Shown: positions 17,714-25,840, numbered from the stretch's first letter. The stretch is DNA of 64,000 nt from Sphingomonas immobilis (GCF_030580995.1 NZ_JAUQSZ010000016.1:1-64000); one strand, 5' to 3'. The notes: generated by a model not told the origin, from the sequence alone. Made by a program: numbers and translations.

Positions 17714-19021
17714 TCACGCCAGCATGGCGAGCGGCGCTTCGACCAGCGCCTTGAACGCCGCCATCAGTTCGGCACCGTCCGCGCCGTCGATCGCGCGGTG
17801 ATCGAAGCTGCCGGTCGCCGACATGACGGTGGCGATGCCGAGCGCGCCGTCGATCACATAGGGCCGCTGCTCGCCCGCGCCGATCGCCATGATCATGCCC
17901 TGCGGCGGGTTGATGACCGCCTCGAACTGTTTGATGCCCATCATGCCCATGTTGGACAGGCTGGCGGTGCCGCCCTGATATTCCTCGGGCTTCAGCTTCT
18001 GCTCCTTGGCGCGCGCGGCGAGGTCTTTCATCTCGGTCGAGATCGCGGCGACGCCCTTGGTGTCCGCGCCCTTGATAATCGGCGTGATCAGCCCCGACGG
18101 CACGCTCACCGCAACCGAAATATCGGCGCGACTGAAGGTAATGAGCTGGTCAGGCGTGAACATCACATTGCACTTGGGCACCTGCATCAGGCTGACGGCG
18201 AGTGCCTTGATGAGCAGATCGTTGACCGACAGCTTCACGCCGCGCGCACCGAGCCCGGCATTGAGCTCGCCGCGCAGCTTCAGCAGAGCGTCGAGGCGGA
18301 TATCGACCGTGAGGTAGATATGCGGGACGGTCTGCTTCGATTCGGTCAGGCGACGCGCGATCACCTTGCGCACGCCCGAGAGCTTCTCGGCGGTGTGGGG
18401 AATGTCGGGTACGCCCGCGACCGGCGCCGACGGCGCCTTGTCGGGCGCGGAAGTGGCGGGGGGCGCTGCAACCTTGTCCGCAGGCTTCTCGGCGGGCGCC
18501 GCGCCCGGCGACGCGCCGTCGAGATCGGCCTTGACGATACGGCCATTGGGGCCGCTGCCAGTCAGGGCCGCGAGATCGATATTCTTTTCGGCGGCCAGCC
18601 GCCGCGCAAGCGGGCTTGCGTTCGTACGACCAGTGGGCGGGGCGGGACGGGGCCGCTGGCCCACTGCGACCGCCTCGGCCGGCTTGGGCGCTTCGGCCTT
18701 CACGGGCTGCGCCTTGGCCAGTTCTTCCTTCTTGGGTTCTTCCTTGGAAGCCACTTCCTTCTCCGGCGCTGCCTCTTCGCCCTCGCCGTTCAGCGTCGCG
18801 ATGACGGTGCCGACCTTCACGCCTTCGGTCCCGGCGGCGACGGTCAGCTTCCCGATCGTGCCCTCATCGACCGCTTCGAATTCCATCGTCGCCTTATCGG
18901 TCTCGATCTCGGCGAGGAGATCGCCGGACTTGACCGTATCGCCCTCCTTGACGAGCCACTTGGCCAGCGTGCCTTCCTCCATCGTCGGCGACAACGCAGG
19001 CATCTTGATCTCGATGGGCAT
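17714..19021 (-). CDS. pdhC: Pyruvate dehydrogenase E2, dihydrolipoyllysine acetyltransferase
   Basis: 435 residues from ATG 19021, which starts the conserved MPIEIKMPALSPTMEEG. There is one lipoyl domain with the lipoylated Lys43 in ETDKATMEF, then an Ala/Pro/Lys/Glu-rich linker. A peripheral subunit-binding domain follows (ASPLARRLAAEKNIDLAAL, GSGPNGRIVKADL), then the catalytic domain ending in SFDHRAIDGADGAEL with the active-site His in DHRxxDG. The LSPTM sequence and linker type favour pyruvate over 2-oxoglutarate dehydrogenase. The E1 genes are not in this window. It heads a seven-gene minus-strand run. Confidence 0.93.
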   Translation of the reverse strand: MPIEIKMPALSPTMEEGTLAKWLVKEGDTVKSGDLLAEIETDKATMEFEAVDEGTIGKLTVAAGTEGVKVGTVIATLNGEGEEAAPEKEVASKEEPKKEELAKAQPVKAEAPKPAEAVAVGQRPRPAPPTGRTNASPLARRLAAEKNIDLAALTGSGPNGRIVKADLDGASPGAAPAEKPADKVAAPPATSAPDKAPSAPVAGVPDIPHTAEKLSGVRKVIARRLTESKQTVPHIYLTVDIRLDALLKLRGELNAGLGARGVKLSVNDLLIKALAVSLMQVPKCNVMFTPDQLITFSRADISVAVSVPSGLITPIIKGADTKGVAAISTEMKDLAARAKEQKLKPEEYQGGTASLSNMGMMGIKQFEAVINPPQGMIMAIGAGEQRPYVIDGALGIATVMSATGSFDHRAIDGADGAELMAAFKALVEAPLAMLA

Positions 19022-19147
19022 GAAGACGTCCTTGCAGTCGATTCCTGGGGCGCACCGTCTCTCGCGCTCCAACCCGTTCCGGTCAAGACCATGCACTTGC
19101 GCTGGCGGCGTACCCGCGCCACCTATCGCGCCGTGGGAGCGGAAACG

Positions 19148-19603
19148 ATGCGCGTCTATCTGGTGGTAATCGACAATAGTCCCGAAAGCGCAATCGCGCT
19201 GCGCTTCGCCGCGCGCCGCGCCGCCAAGACCGGCGGCGGTGTCGAAATCCTGACCATTATAGAGCCGCAGGAATTCATTGCGTTCGGCGGCGTGCAGGCG
19301 ACGATCGAGGAAGAGGCGCGGCTGCATGCCGAGGGTCTTGTCGCCGGCGCCGCTGGCACCATCGTTGAGGAATCGGGTTTGCGGCCAGCGATTACGGTGC
19401 GGCAGGGCGACGGGCCGAAGGTCATCCGTGAGATGATCGCTGCCAATCCCGATATCGCAGCGCTGGTGCTTGGGGCGGCGGCGACCGGCGCACCGGGACC
19501 GCTGATCGCGCATTTTTCCGGGCATGACGCAGGATCATTGCCGATCCCGCTTATGATCATTCCCGGCTCGCTCGACCGCGACGCGATCGACCGGCTGAGT
19601 TGA
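19148..19603 (+). CDS. Universal stress protein (UspA family)
   Basis: 151 residues from ATG 19148 with GGGAGC 8-13 bases upstream. It starts with the usual strand and Asp (MRVYLVVIDNSPES), followed by ALRFAARRAAKTGGGVEILT. The C-terminal half has VLGAAATGAPGPLIAHFSG and PLMIIPGSL, where ATP-binding members carry GxxGxxGxxxGS(V/I)xxxxxxxxxPV(L/V)VV; here that motif is incomplete, so ATP binding is doubtful. It is divergent from pdhC, 126 bases away. The role would be stress resilience in the cytoplasm. Confidence 0.88.
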   Translation: MRVYLVVIDNSPESAIALRFAARRAAKTGGGVEILTIIEPQEFIAFGGVQATIEEEARLHAEGLVAGAAGTIVEESGLRPAITVRQGDGPKVIREMIAANPDIAALVLGAAATGAPGPLIAHFSGHDAGSLPIPLMIIPGSLDRDAIDRLS

Positions 19604-19609
19604 TCGGGA

Positions 19610-19753
19610 TCAAACGATCAGGCTGACGCCGTAAACAATCACCGCCCACATCGCGATCGAGATGGGGAGCGCGTACGCGATACCGCGCATCGCGCCGGGA
19701 TGGCTCTTCTTGGTGTCGAAGTAGTTTCCGTGGGCGACCAATTGATGTTTCAT
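19610..19753 (-). CDS. 47-residue single-helix membrane protein
   Basis: Reading from ATG 19753 gives 47 codons and TGA at 19610-19612. The N-terminal half is hydrophilic (MKHQLVAHGNYFDTKKSHPG) and the C-terminal half is one hydrophobic helix (ALPISIAMWAVIVYGVSLIV). A strong Shine-Dalgarno sequence (CCAGGAGAG) sits 5-9 bases upstream, and an EcfG-like promoter ends about 23 bases upstream. It converges on the stress protein gene with 6 bases between them. I do not recognise a family. The promoter suggests a general-stress membrane peptide. Confidence 0.6.
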   Translation of the reverse strand: MKHQLVAHGNYFDTKKSHPGAMRGIAYALPISIAMWAVIVYGVSLIV

Positions 19754-19775
19754 GTCACTCTCTCCTGGGGACATT

Positions 19776-19801
19776 AACCCTTACGTCATCCGCCTTGTTC
19801 C
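19776..19801 (-). promoter_or_regulatory. Candidate EcfG (general stress sigma) promoter
   Basis: On the minus strand GGAAC (19801-19797) is followed after 17 bases by GGTT (19779-19776). This is one mismatch from GGAAC-N16/17-CGTT. The predicted start would leave a leader of about 15 bases that just holds the Shine-Dalgarno sequence of the 47-codon gene, an arrangement that fits well. Confidence 0.4.
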
Positions 19802-19825
19802 CTCCGAATCGCGGCGTCAACCATG

Positions 19826-19864
19826 TTTTTCTTCGTAAAAACAAGGCTTTATACTGCACCGCAG
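19826..19864 (+). promoter_or_regulatory. Promoter-like element with overlapping CTGC-N3-GCAG palindrome
   Basis: TATACT at 19850-19855 makes a good -10 box, with a poor -35 (TTTCTT) about 17 bases upstream. CTGCACCGCAG at 19854-19864 overlaps the -10 box; CTGC-N3/4-GCAG is the motif bound by PhaR-type granule repressors in some alphaproteobacteria. It could drive the peptidase gene at 20046 with a long leader, or a small RNA. Confidence 0.3.
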
Positions 19865-20045
19865 CAAATAGCGTGCCGACAGGGAGCCGCCCGCGGATTT
19901 TTTTCGTGTCACGCCAATGAAATGAGTCCCTCTTTGCTCTGCGGCGACGCAATAGCGCGACTCCTGCGTCGCACACGGCAAATGTAAAAAAATTCGACAC
20001 GTGCCGCGCCTTGAAGCGCCGGCGCGATCCCGGCACCATGCGGCG
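19865..20045. other. AT-rich non-coding stretch with an 8-bp hairpin
   Basis: This part of the 292-base gap 19754-20045 is clearly lower in GC than its surroundings, with a T7 run near 19900 and an A7 run near 19987. GCGACGCA near 19942 pairs with TGCGTCGC near 19965 across a 13-base loop. I find no convincing small gene. It may be a structured leader of the peptidase gene or a small RNA. Confidence 0.35.
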
Positions 20046-21353
20046 ATGCGCTCCCTCCCCCTGTTCGCCGGGCTCGCCGCCCTTGTCGCCACCTCTCCCG
20101 CGCACGCAAAGGAAGCGCCCGACCCGGCGCGACTGAAGGCCTCCGTCGAGAAGCTCGTGAGCTTCGGCACGCGCCATACGCTGTCGTCGCCCGACGATCC
20201 GGTGCGCGGCATCGGCGCGGCGCGGCGCTGGGCGGGCGGCGAGCTCACCCGCATCGCCGATGGCTGCGGCGGCTGCATCACCGTCGCCAATGTCGCCAAG
20301 ACCTTCACCGGCCCGCGTGCGCCGAACGGCGTCGAGATCGTCGACGTGCTCGGCTTCCAGCAGGGCACCGAGCCCAAGCGCGTCATCATCGTCGGCGCGC
20401 ATATCGACAGCCGCGTATCCGACGTGATGGACGCCACGAAAGACGCGCCCGGCGCCAACGACGATGCATCGGGCGTGGCGCTCGTGCTGGAGGCGGCGCG
20501 CATCCTGTCGAAGGAGAAATTCCGCGCGACCATCGTCTACGCCGTCTTTTCAGGCGAGGAGCAGGGCCTGTTCGGCGGGCAATTGCTGGCGGACACGGCG
20601 AAGGAAAAGGGCTGGACCGTCTCGGCGATGCTCAACAACGATATCGTCGGCAATACGATGGGGCAGAACGGGGTGCGCGTCGCGGACCGGGTGCGGGTGT
20701 TTTCCGAAGGCATCCGCGCGGCGGAGGACGGCCCCGCGCAGCTCGCGCGGCGCGGCAACGGCGGCGAGGACGACGGCCCCTCACGCGCGCTCGCCAAGGC
20801 TGTCGATGGCGTCGCGGCGGCGATCCCCGGCGGCATCGACGTGTTCGTCGACCGGCGGCCCGACCGTTTCGGACGCGGCGGCGATCACGAGCCGTTCCTG
20901 AAGGCGGGCTATCCGGCGATCCGCTTCTCGGTCGGCGCGGAGAACTGGACGCAGCAGCACCAGGATCTGCGCACCGAAGGCGGCGTGCAATATGGCGATA
21001 CGATCGACAAGATGGACTTCCCGTATCTCGCCAAGGTGACGGCGATCAACGTCGCCACGATCCGCCGCCTCGCCTCGGCCCCCGCTGCGCCATCGGGCGT
21101 GACGGTCGGCGGCGCGCTCAGCTTCGACACGACGGTGACGTGGCAGCCGGTCGAGGGGGCGACGGGATATCGCATCCACTTGCGCCGCAACGATACGCAG
21201 GACTGGCAGAAGGCGATCGACGTGCCTGCGACCGAAACGTCGCGCGTGCTGAAGGACACGATCGTCGACGATCATTTCTTCGGCGTCGGCGCGGTCAGCG
21301 CGGACGGGGCGGAGAGCCTCGTGACGTTCGCCGGCCCGGAGCCGCGTAAGTAG
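20046..21353 (+). CDS. Secreted M28-family zinc aminopeptidase
   Basis: 435 residues from ATG 20046, chosen because it opens a signal peptide (MRSLPLFAGLAALVATSPAHA). The metal ligands of family M28 can be read in order: His and Asp in GAHIDS, Asp in GANDDASG, the Glu pair in SGEEQGL, Asp in LNNDIVGN and a His near GGDHEPFLKAGYP. Two zinc ions would be bound. The C-terminal 90 residues (VTWQPVEGATGYRIHLRR) read like a fibronectin type III domain. It would trim peptides in the periplasm or outside the cell. Confidence 0.88.
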   Translation: MRSLPLFAGLAALVATSPAHAKEAPDPARLKASVEKLVSFGTRHTLSSPDDPVRGIGAARRWAGGELTRIADGCGGCITVANVAKTFTGPRAPNGVEIVDVLGFQQGTEPKRVIIVGAHIDSRVSDVMDATKDAPGANDDASGVALVLEAARILSKEKFRATIVYAVFSGEEQGLFGGQLLADTAKEKGWTVSAMLNNDIVGNTMGQNGVRVADRVRVFSEGIRAAEDGPAQLARRGNGGEDDGPSRALAKAVDGVAAAIPGGIDVFVDRRPDRFGRGGDHEPFLKAGYPAIRFSVGAENWTQQHQDLRTEGGVQYGDTIDKMDFPYLAKVTAINVATIRRLASAPAAPSGVTVGGALSFDTTVTWQPVEGATGYRIHLRRNDTQDWQKAIDVPATETSRVLKDTIVDDHFFGVGAVSADGAESLVTFAGPEPRK

Positions 21354-21397
21354 ACTTCGGCCTTCGCCGGGGAACAGGTGCGGCGCGATCGACGCAT

Positions 21398-21428
21398 AAA
21401 AACGGGCCGGGGATCGCTCCCCGGCCCG
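21398..21428 (-). terminator. Rho-independent terminator of the RcnB-like gene
   Basis: On the minus strand a perfect GC stem (CGGGCCGGGGA with TCCCCGGCCCG) closes around a short loop and is followed by five T. It lies about 25 bases after the stop of the gene at 21453 and may also stop the converging peptidase transcript. Confidence 0.75.
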
Positions 21429-21452
21429 CTCACTCCCCCCGGAGTAGCTCGT

Positions 21453-22481
21453 TCAGCTGCCGCAGACGCACTCGACCTTGGGCTTCGGGCGCCACTTGCG
21501 AACCGGCTTGCGCCAGACCTTCTTGGCGACGTAGCGCGTGCGCTCGACATATTCGGTCGTCGTCGTGGTGACCGACGGGGCCGACTGCACCACCACCGTC
21601 GTGGTCGTCGCACCCGGATAATAATAACCGCCGGCATAATAGCCGCCGGTCGAATAGGTCGTCACGCCACCGTTGGTCGTGATCGGCGGCAGCGGCTGAT
21701 AGCCGGGGCCGCCCGGCGCGGGATAGCCGGCACGCGGGCCGGGGCCGTAGCCGGGCGCGGGATATGCTGCACCCTGATCGTAGCCGTCATCGGCGTAACC
21801 GCCGTCGGCATAGCCGTCCCAGTTGACGCCGCCGACATAGTCACGGACGCGGCCGCGCGTGTCGATCAGCACCGCATCGTCGTAATAGCGGCTCCAGTTG
21901 TAGCCGTAAGGCGGCGGCGCGAGGCCGTAGAGGCCGTAATCGCTGATGAAGAAGCTCGGCGCGATCCAATAGCTCGGCAGACGCCAGCCGCGGCTCGGGC
22001 GGCGATAGGCGTTCCAGCCGCCCGGCGCGTTCCAGCCACCCTGCCAGCGACCGCCGGTCATGCCGCCCCAGCGCGACCCGCCGCGCCAGCCGCCGCCGTT
22101 CCAGGTGCCGCCGCCGGTGTTGCCGCCGCCATGCCACTGGCCACCGCCGGCGTTGGAGCCGCCGCCATGCCATTGGCCGCCACCGTTGGACCCGCCGCTC
22201 CAGCTACCGCCGCCGGTCGTGCCGCCGTGCCACTGGCCGCCGTTGGCGCCACCGCTCCAGCCGCCGGGACGGCCGGGCGCGGGCATTCCCGGGCGCGGCA
22301 TCTGCGGGTTGGGCATCGGGCGCATCGACGGCGCGGGCATCGCCGGGCGCGGCATCGACGGCGCGGACATGCCGGGGCGCGGGAAGCTCGCGCCGGCGCC
22401 GCGGATCGTCTGCTGCGCATCGGCGGGCATCGCACCGGCAAGGGCGGCTACCGCGACGGCGGCGATCGTAAGGCTTCGCAT
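21453..22481 (-). CDS. RcnB-family secreted protein with Gly/Trp/His repeats
   Basis: 342 residues from ATG 22481 at the start of a signal peptide (MRSLTIAAVAVAALAGAMPADA). Residues about 25-75 are Pro/Met-rich. Residues about 75-145 hold tandem repeats of the type GGGQWHGG, rich in Gly, Trp and His. An RcnB-like domain follows: SRGWRLPSYWIAPSFFISDY, then LYGLAPPPYGYNWSRYYDDA and VLIDTRGRVRDYV. The tail is Tyr/Gly-rich, then Thr-rich and finally basic with two Cys (VECVCGS). RcnB in E. coli is periplasmic and tunes nickel/cobalt efflux. The His and Met repeats could bind metal here, which is inference. Confidence 0.75.
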   Translation of the reverse strand: MRSLTIAAVAVAALAGAMPADAQQTIRGAGASFPRPGMSAPSMPRPAMPAPSMRPMPNPQMPRPGMPAPGRPGGWSGGANGGQWHGGTTGGGSWSGGSNGGGQWHGGGSNAGGGQWHGGGNTGGGTWNGGGWRGGSRWGGMTGGRWQGGWNAPGGWNAYRRPSRGWRLPSYWIAPSFFISDYGLYGLAPPPYGYNWSRYYDDAVLIDTRGRVRDYVGGVNWDGYADGGYADDGYDQGAAYPAPGYGPGPRAGYPAPGGPGYQPLPPITTNGGVTTYSTGGYYAGGYYYPGATTTTVVVQSAPSVTTTTTEYVERTRYVAKKVWRKPVRKWRPKPKVECVCGS

Positions 22482-22618
22482 CGACACTTCACTCCCGTTG
22501 AGCCGCAGCGACAGGCCGCGCGCCCTCATAAGATTAACGTATCGGATACCTTTTCGGACGGTTTTCCGCCATCTTTATGCTTGGTTAAGGAGTGTCCCAG
22601 AACAGGTCAGCGCACGGA

Positions 22619-23104
22619 TCAGCCCGCGAGCCGCGGCGCGATCAGCCGCACGAGCGCCTCGCAGCCTGCCGCGTCGCCTGCATCGAAGCGCGCGGGCAGC
22701 GGGCTGTCGAGATCGAGCACGCCGAGCAGCGCGCCCTGATACACGATCGGCACGACCAGTTCGGAGCGGCTTGCCGCGTCGCAGGCGATATGGCCGGGGA
22801 AGGCGTGGACGTCCTCCACGAGCTGCGTTTCCAGCGTCGCGGCGGCCGCGCCGCACACACCCTTGCCGACGGGGATGCGGATGCACGCCGCCTTGCCCTG
22901 GAACGGCCCGAGCACAAGTTCGCCCCCCACCATCCGGTAGAAGCCCGCCCAGTTGAGATCGGGCAGATATTCCCAGAGCAGCGCCGCCATGTTGGCCATG
23001 TTGGCGATGGCATCGGGCTCGTCCGCCGTCAGCGCATCGAGCGCGGCGGAGAGATCGCGGTAGAGTTCGGTCTTGGAAGCGGTGGCGATGTCGAAGGCGT
23101 ACAT
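22619..23104 (-). CDS. msrC: Free methionine-(R)-sulfoxide reductase, GAF-fold
   Basis: 161 residues. It matches YebR/fRMsr closely: ELVLGPFQGKAACIRIPVGK, GVCG, then LVEDVHAFPGHIACDAASRS and a closing LLGVLDLDSPLPARFD. The three conserved Cys are at 74, 84 and 108; in studied enzymes they act in a relay that reduces free methionine-R-sulfoxide with thioredoxin. It is cytoplasmic. The gene is the last of an operon with an rluA-like gene and arfB. Confidence 0.92.
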   Translation of the reverse strand: MYAFDIATASKTELYRDLSAALDALTADEPDAIANMANMAALLWEYLPDLNWAGFYRMVGGELVLGPFQGKAACIRIPVGKGVCGAAAATLETQLVEDVHAFPGHIACDAASRSELVVPIVYQGALLGVLDLDSPLPARFDAGDAAGCEALVRLIAPRLAG

Positions 23105-23156
23105 GGGAAGCTCCGGTTTCCCCCGATATGGCGGCGGGGCGCGGTGCCCGCAATCC

Positions 23157-23582
23157 TCAGTCCAGCGACACGCGCCCGCGCCCGGCCTTCACGCCGGCGC
23201 GCTTCACCTTGCCCTCGACGCGGCGGGCCTGCGAGGCCTTGGTGGGCTTGGTCGGGCGGCGTTTCTTCGGGACGATCGTTGCCTCCTTGATGAGCGCGAT
23301 CAGGCGTTCGCGCACTTCCTGCCGGTTGAGCAGTTGCGAGCGCGCGCCCTCGCTGCGCAGGATCAGCACGCCGTCCCGCGTCAGGCGCGATCCGGCCAGC
23401 ACCGCCAGCCGGCTCTTCACCGCATCGGGCAGGCTTGGCGAGTTCGCCACGTCGAAGCGCAGCATCACCGCGCTGTCGGTGGTGTTGACGTGCTGCCCGC
23501 CCGGCCCGGAGGCGCGCGCGAAGGTCTCGCTCAGTTCCTCGCTGTCGATCGCGATCGAGCGGGTGATGGGGATGGCGACCAT
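23157..23582 (-). CDS. arfB: Peptidyl-tRNA hydrolase ArfB (YaeJ), ribosome rescue
   Basis: 141 residues from ATG 23582. The release-factor motif GGQ is at residues 28-30 in ARASGPGGQHVNTTDSAV, and the C-terminus is the basic tail (KKRRPTKPTKASQARRVEGK) that in ArfB enters the empty mRNA channel. It hydrolyses peptidyl-tRNA on ribosomes stalled without a stop codon. It starts 5 bases after the pseudouridine synthase stop, so the two are co-transcribed. Confidence 0.93.
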   Translation of the reverse strand: MVAIPITRSIAIDSEELSETFARASGPGGQHVNTTDSAVMLRFDVANSPSLPDAVKSRLAVLAGSRLTRDGVLILRSEGARSQLLNRQEVRERLIALIKEATIVPKKRRPTKPTKASQARRVEGKVKRAGVKAGRGRVSLD

Positions 23583-23587
23583 CGCAC

Positions 23588-24235
23588 CTATGCCCCGAAC
23601 CCGGCCTTCATGAAGCGTTCGGGCAAAGGTGCTTCGGCCGTGATCGGCTCCTTGCCGGCGCGCGGCACGATCAGCTCGGCGGCGTGGAGCAGGGTCTCGC
23701 ACTCCCCGTTGCCGTAGATCGGGTCGCCCGCCACCGGCGCGCCGAGCCCTTCGAGCGCGTGGACGCGGATCTGGTGCGTGCGCCCGGTTTCGGGCCGGAA
23801 CTCGACGAAGGCGCGGCCATCCTTGACCGCCAGCACTCGCCAGGCGGTGCGCGAGGCCTTGCCCGTCGCATCGCCCGTCATCCGCCAGCCCGCTTCCGCG
23901 CTGCTGACCTTGATGAGCGGCAGGTCGATCACGCCCTCCTCGCCCTCCGGCACGCCTTCCAGCACGGCGAGGTAGCGCTTCTGCACCAGCCCCTGTTCGA
24001 ACGCCTGTTGCAGCTTCGCATGCGCCTTCGGATTGCGCGACAGGAGCAGGCAGCCCGACGTGTCGCGGTCGAGCCGGTGGACCGCCTGCGGCCAGCGCTT
24101 GAACCCGAAGGTCAGGCCGCCGAGATGGTTTTCGAGAGAGATCGATCCGTCGCGCGGGGGATCGACCGGCAAGCCCGCCGGCTTGTCGATGACGATCGCC
24201 TCGCCGTCGAGAAAAAGAACCTTGTTCGCAAGCAT
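23588..24235 (-). CDS. RluA-family RNA pseudouridine synthase
   Basis: 215 residues. The family motif is AVHRLDRDTSGCLLLSRN with catalytic Asp56; IVIDKPAGLPVDPP precedes it and FRPETGRTHQIRVHALEGLG follows. No S4 RNA-binding domain is present, so it is the short form, as in RluA or TruC-like enzymes. The target uridine in rRNA or tRNA cannot be told. It is the first gene of an operon with arfB and the methionine sulfoxide reductase gene, so the run groups translation and repair functions. Confidence 0.92.
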   Translation of the reverse strand: MLANKVLFLDGEAIVIDKPAGLPVDPPRDGSISLENHLGGLTFGFKRWPQAVHRLDRDTSGCLLLSRNPKAHAKLQQAFEQGLVQKRYLAVLEGVPEGEEGVIDLPLIKVSSAEAGWRMTGDATGKASRTAWRVLAVKDGRAFVEFRPETGRTHQIRVHALEGLGAPVAGDPIYGNGECETLLHAAELIVPRAGKEPITAEAPLPERFMKAGFGA

Positions 24236-24281
24236 GTTGGCGTCTTGCCACTCCGCGTGACCCCATGCCAGAGCAATCGCC

Positions 24282-25178
24282 GTGTCCCCCCGGCTCGCTC
24301 ATCCGATTCTGCGCCTGCTCGCGCTTGGCTTGCCGTCGCTGGCGATGGCGGCGACGCCGGAGCCGCTGTGCCCCGGCCAGACGGCGCTGCCCGGGCCGGA
24401 CGGCCGCGTGCTCGGCCATATCCCCTATCGCCAGGCGCTCGACAGCGATCTCGTCGCCGCGCCCGCATGGTTCGCGGCGGGCGCTTCGTGCCTCGTCCAC
24501 CGCGATGTCGCGCCCGATCTGGGCCGGCTGCTGAGCGCGGCAGCGGCGGCGCCGGGCGTCGGCACCCGGCTGCGCGGCATCTCGTGCTTCCGCTCGGTCG
24601 AGCGCCAGCGCGCGGTGTTCTGTTCGCAGATCGGCCCCGGCAAGCGTTGCAAGGATGCCGCCGAGCGCGCCCGTTCTGTCGGGCCGCCCGGCTTCAGCGA
24701 ACATGCCACCGGCTATGCGATCGACTTCGGGCTGCGCCCCTCGCCGAACTGCGCCGACGTGAGCCCGTGCATCGCGCGCACGGTGGCGGGGCAGTGGCTG
24801 ATCGCGCATGCGCGCGATTACGGGTTCGAACTGTCCTTTCCGGCAGGCAATGCGCAGGGTGTGACGTGGGAACCGTGGCACTGGCGCTGGGTCGGCACGT
24901 CGGTCTCGACGCCGGGCGCGGTGCAGGCACGGCTGCTGTTCAAGCGCGCGCGGGCCGATTTCCCGGCCAACCCGATGATCCGCGGGCTGTCGGACGAATG
25001 GCTGCGCGTGATCCAGCCGCAGACGCCCGCGCCGCCCGCGGTCGCCAGGCCACAGGGCTCGCCGTATCTGCAACCGTTGCCGCAGAGCTATTTCATCCAG
25101 CCGCTGCCGACGCCCACGCCGACCCCGATGCGGGACAGACGCGGACGCCGGATACAACCGGACGTGCTGAGCGACTGA
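24282..25178 (+). CDS. VanY-like D-alanyl-D-alanine carboxypeptidase (M15)
   Basis: 298 residues from GTG 24282, with a signal peptide-like start (LLALGLPSLAMAATP). The zinc site of M15B peptidases is present: His and Asp in FSEHATGYAIDFGLR, and Glu and His in TWEPWHWRWVG. RGISCFRSVERQRAVF is the usual upstream segment. Four additional Cys suggest disulfides in the periplasm. The C-terminal 60 residues are Pro/Gln-rich and low complexity. It probably trims D-Ala from peptidoglycan stems. Confidence 0.85.
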   Translation: MSPRLAHPILRLLALGLPSLAMAATPEPLCPGQTALPGPDGRVLGHIPYRQALDSDLVAAPAWFAAGASCLVHRDVAPDLGRLLSAAAAAPGVGTRLRGISCFRSVERQRAVFCSQIGPGKRCKDAAERARSVGPPGFSEHATGYAIDFGLRPSPNCADVSPCIARTVAGQWLIAHARDYGFELSFPAGNAQGVTWEPWHWRWVGTSVSTPGAVQARLLFKRARADFPANPMIRGLSDEWLRVIQPQTPAPPAVARPQGSPYLQPLPQSYFIQPLPTPTPTPMRDRRGRRIQPDVLSD

Positions 25179-25188
25179 GGCTAATAAG

Positions 25189-25210
25189 CCCCTCCCCTGA
25201 AGGGGAGGGG
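25189..25210. repeat. Short hairpin, family B copy 1 (single arm)
   Basis: CCCCTCCCC and GGGGAGGGG pair around TGAA. It lies between the converging VanY-like and wrbA genes and could terminate both. The same 22-base unit forms the arms of the longer elements at 26770 and 62329. Confidence 0.85.
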
Positions 25211-25220
25211 TTCAAAAAGC

Positions 25221-25823
25221 TCAGCCCTTCAGCTTCGCCGCCGTCTCGGCGATGCGCTTGCCCTGATAGCGTGCGCCGTCGAGATCGACCGAGCTCGGCT
25301 GGCGGCTGCCGTCGCCGTCCGCCAGGGTGGTGGCGCCGTAGGGCGCGCCGCCGTGGACTTCCTTGACGCCGGTCATCCCCTGGAAGCCGTAGTCGAGCCC
25401 GACGATCGTCATGCCGAAGTGCAGCAGGTTGGTGATGATCGAGAACAGGGTCGTCTCCTGCCCGCCGTGCTGGCTCGCAGTCGAGGTGAAGGCACCGCCG
25501 ACCTTGCCGTTGAGGCTCCCTCGCATCCACAGGCCGCCGGCCGTGTCGAGGAACGCCGCCATCTGGCTCGGCATGCGGCCGAAGCGGGTCGGCGCGCCGA
25601 TGACGATCGCGTCGTAACCGGCGAGCGCATCGACGCTCTCGATCAGCGGATGCGCGGTGTCGGTCTTGAAGTGTGCGGCCCTCACCACCGCCTCGGGCGC
25701 GGTTTCCGGGACGCGGCGGATGTCGACCTCGGCACCGCCGGCGCGCGCGCCCTCGGCGACGGCATCGGCCATCTGCTCGATATGGCCGTAGGAGGAATAA
25801 TAAAGGACGAGAACCTTGGTCAT
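25221..25823 (-). CDS. wrbA: NAD(P)H:quinone oxidoreductase, WrbA type
   Basis: 200 residues from ATG 25823 with AAGGAA upstream. Flavodoxin-like FMN contacts are LVLYYSSYGHIEQMA at the start, IVIGAPTRFGRMPSQM and FTSTASQHGGQETTL. The length fits WrbA. It reduces quinones by two electrons and avoids semiquinone radicals. It is downstream of pirin in one direction and faces away from a LysR gene, a well-known grouping in proteobacteria. Confidence 0.95.
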   Translation of the reverse strand: MTKVLVLYYSSYGHIEQMADAVAEGARAGGAEVDIRRVPETAPEAVVRAAHFKTDTAHPLIESVDALAGYDAIVIGAPTRFGRMPSQMAAFLDTAGGLWMRGSLNGKVGGAFTSTASQHGGQETTLFSIITNLLHFGMTIVGLDYGFQGMTGVKEVHGGAPYGATTLADGDGSRQPSSVDLDGARYQGKRIAETAAKLKG

Positions 25824-25840
25824 GGGAAGTTCCTTCTTGC

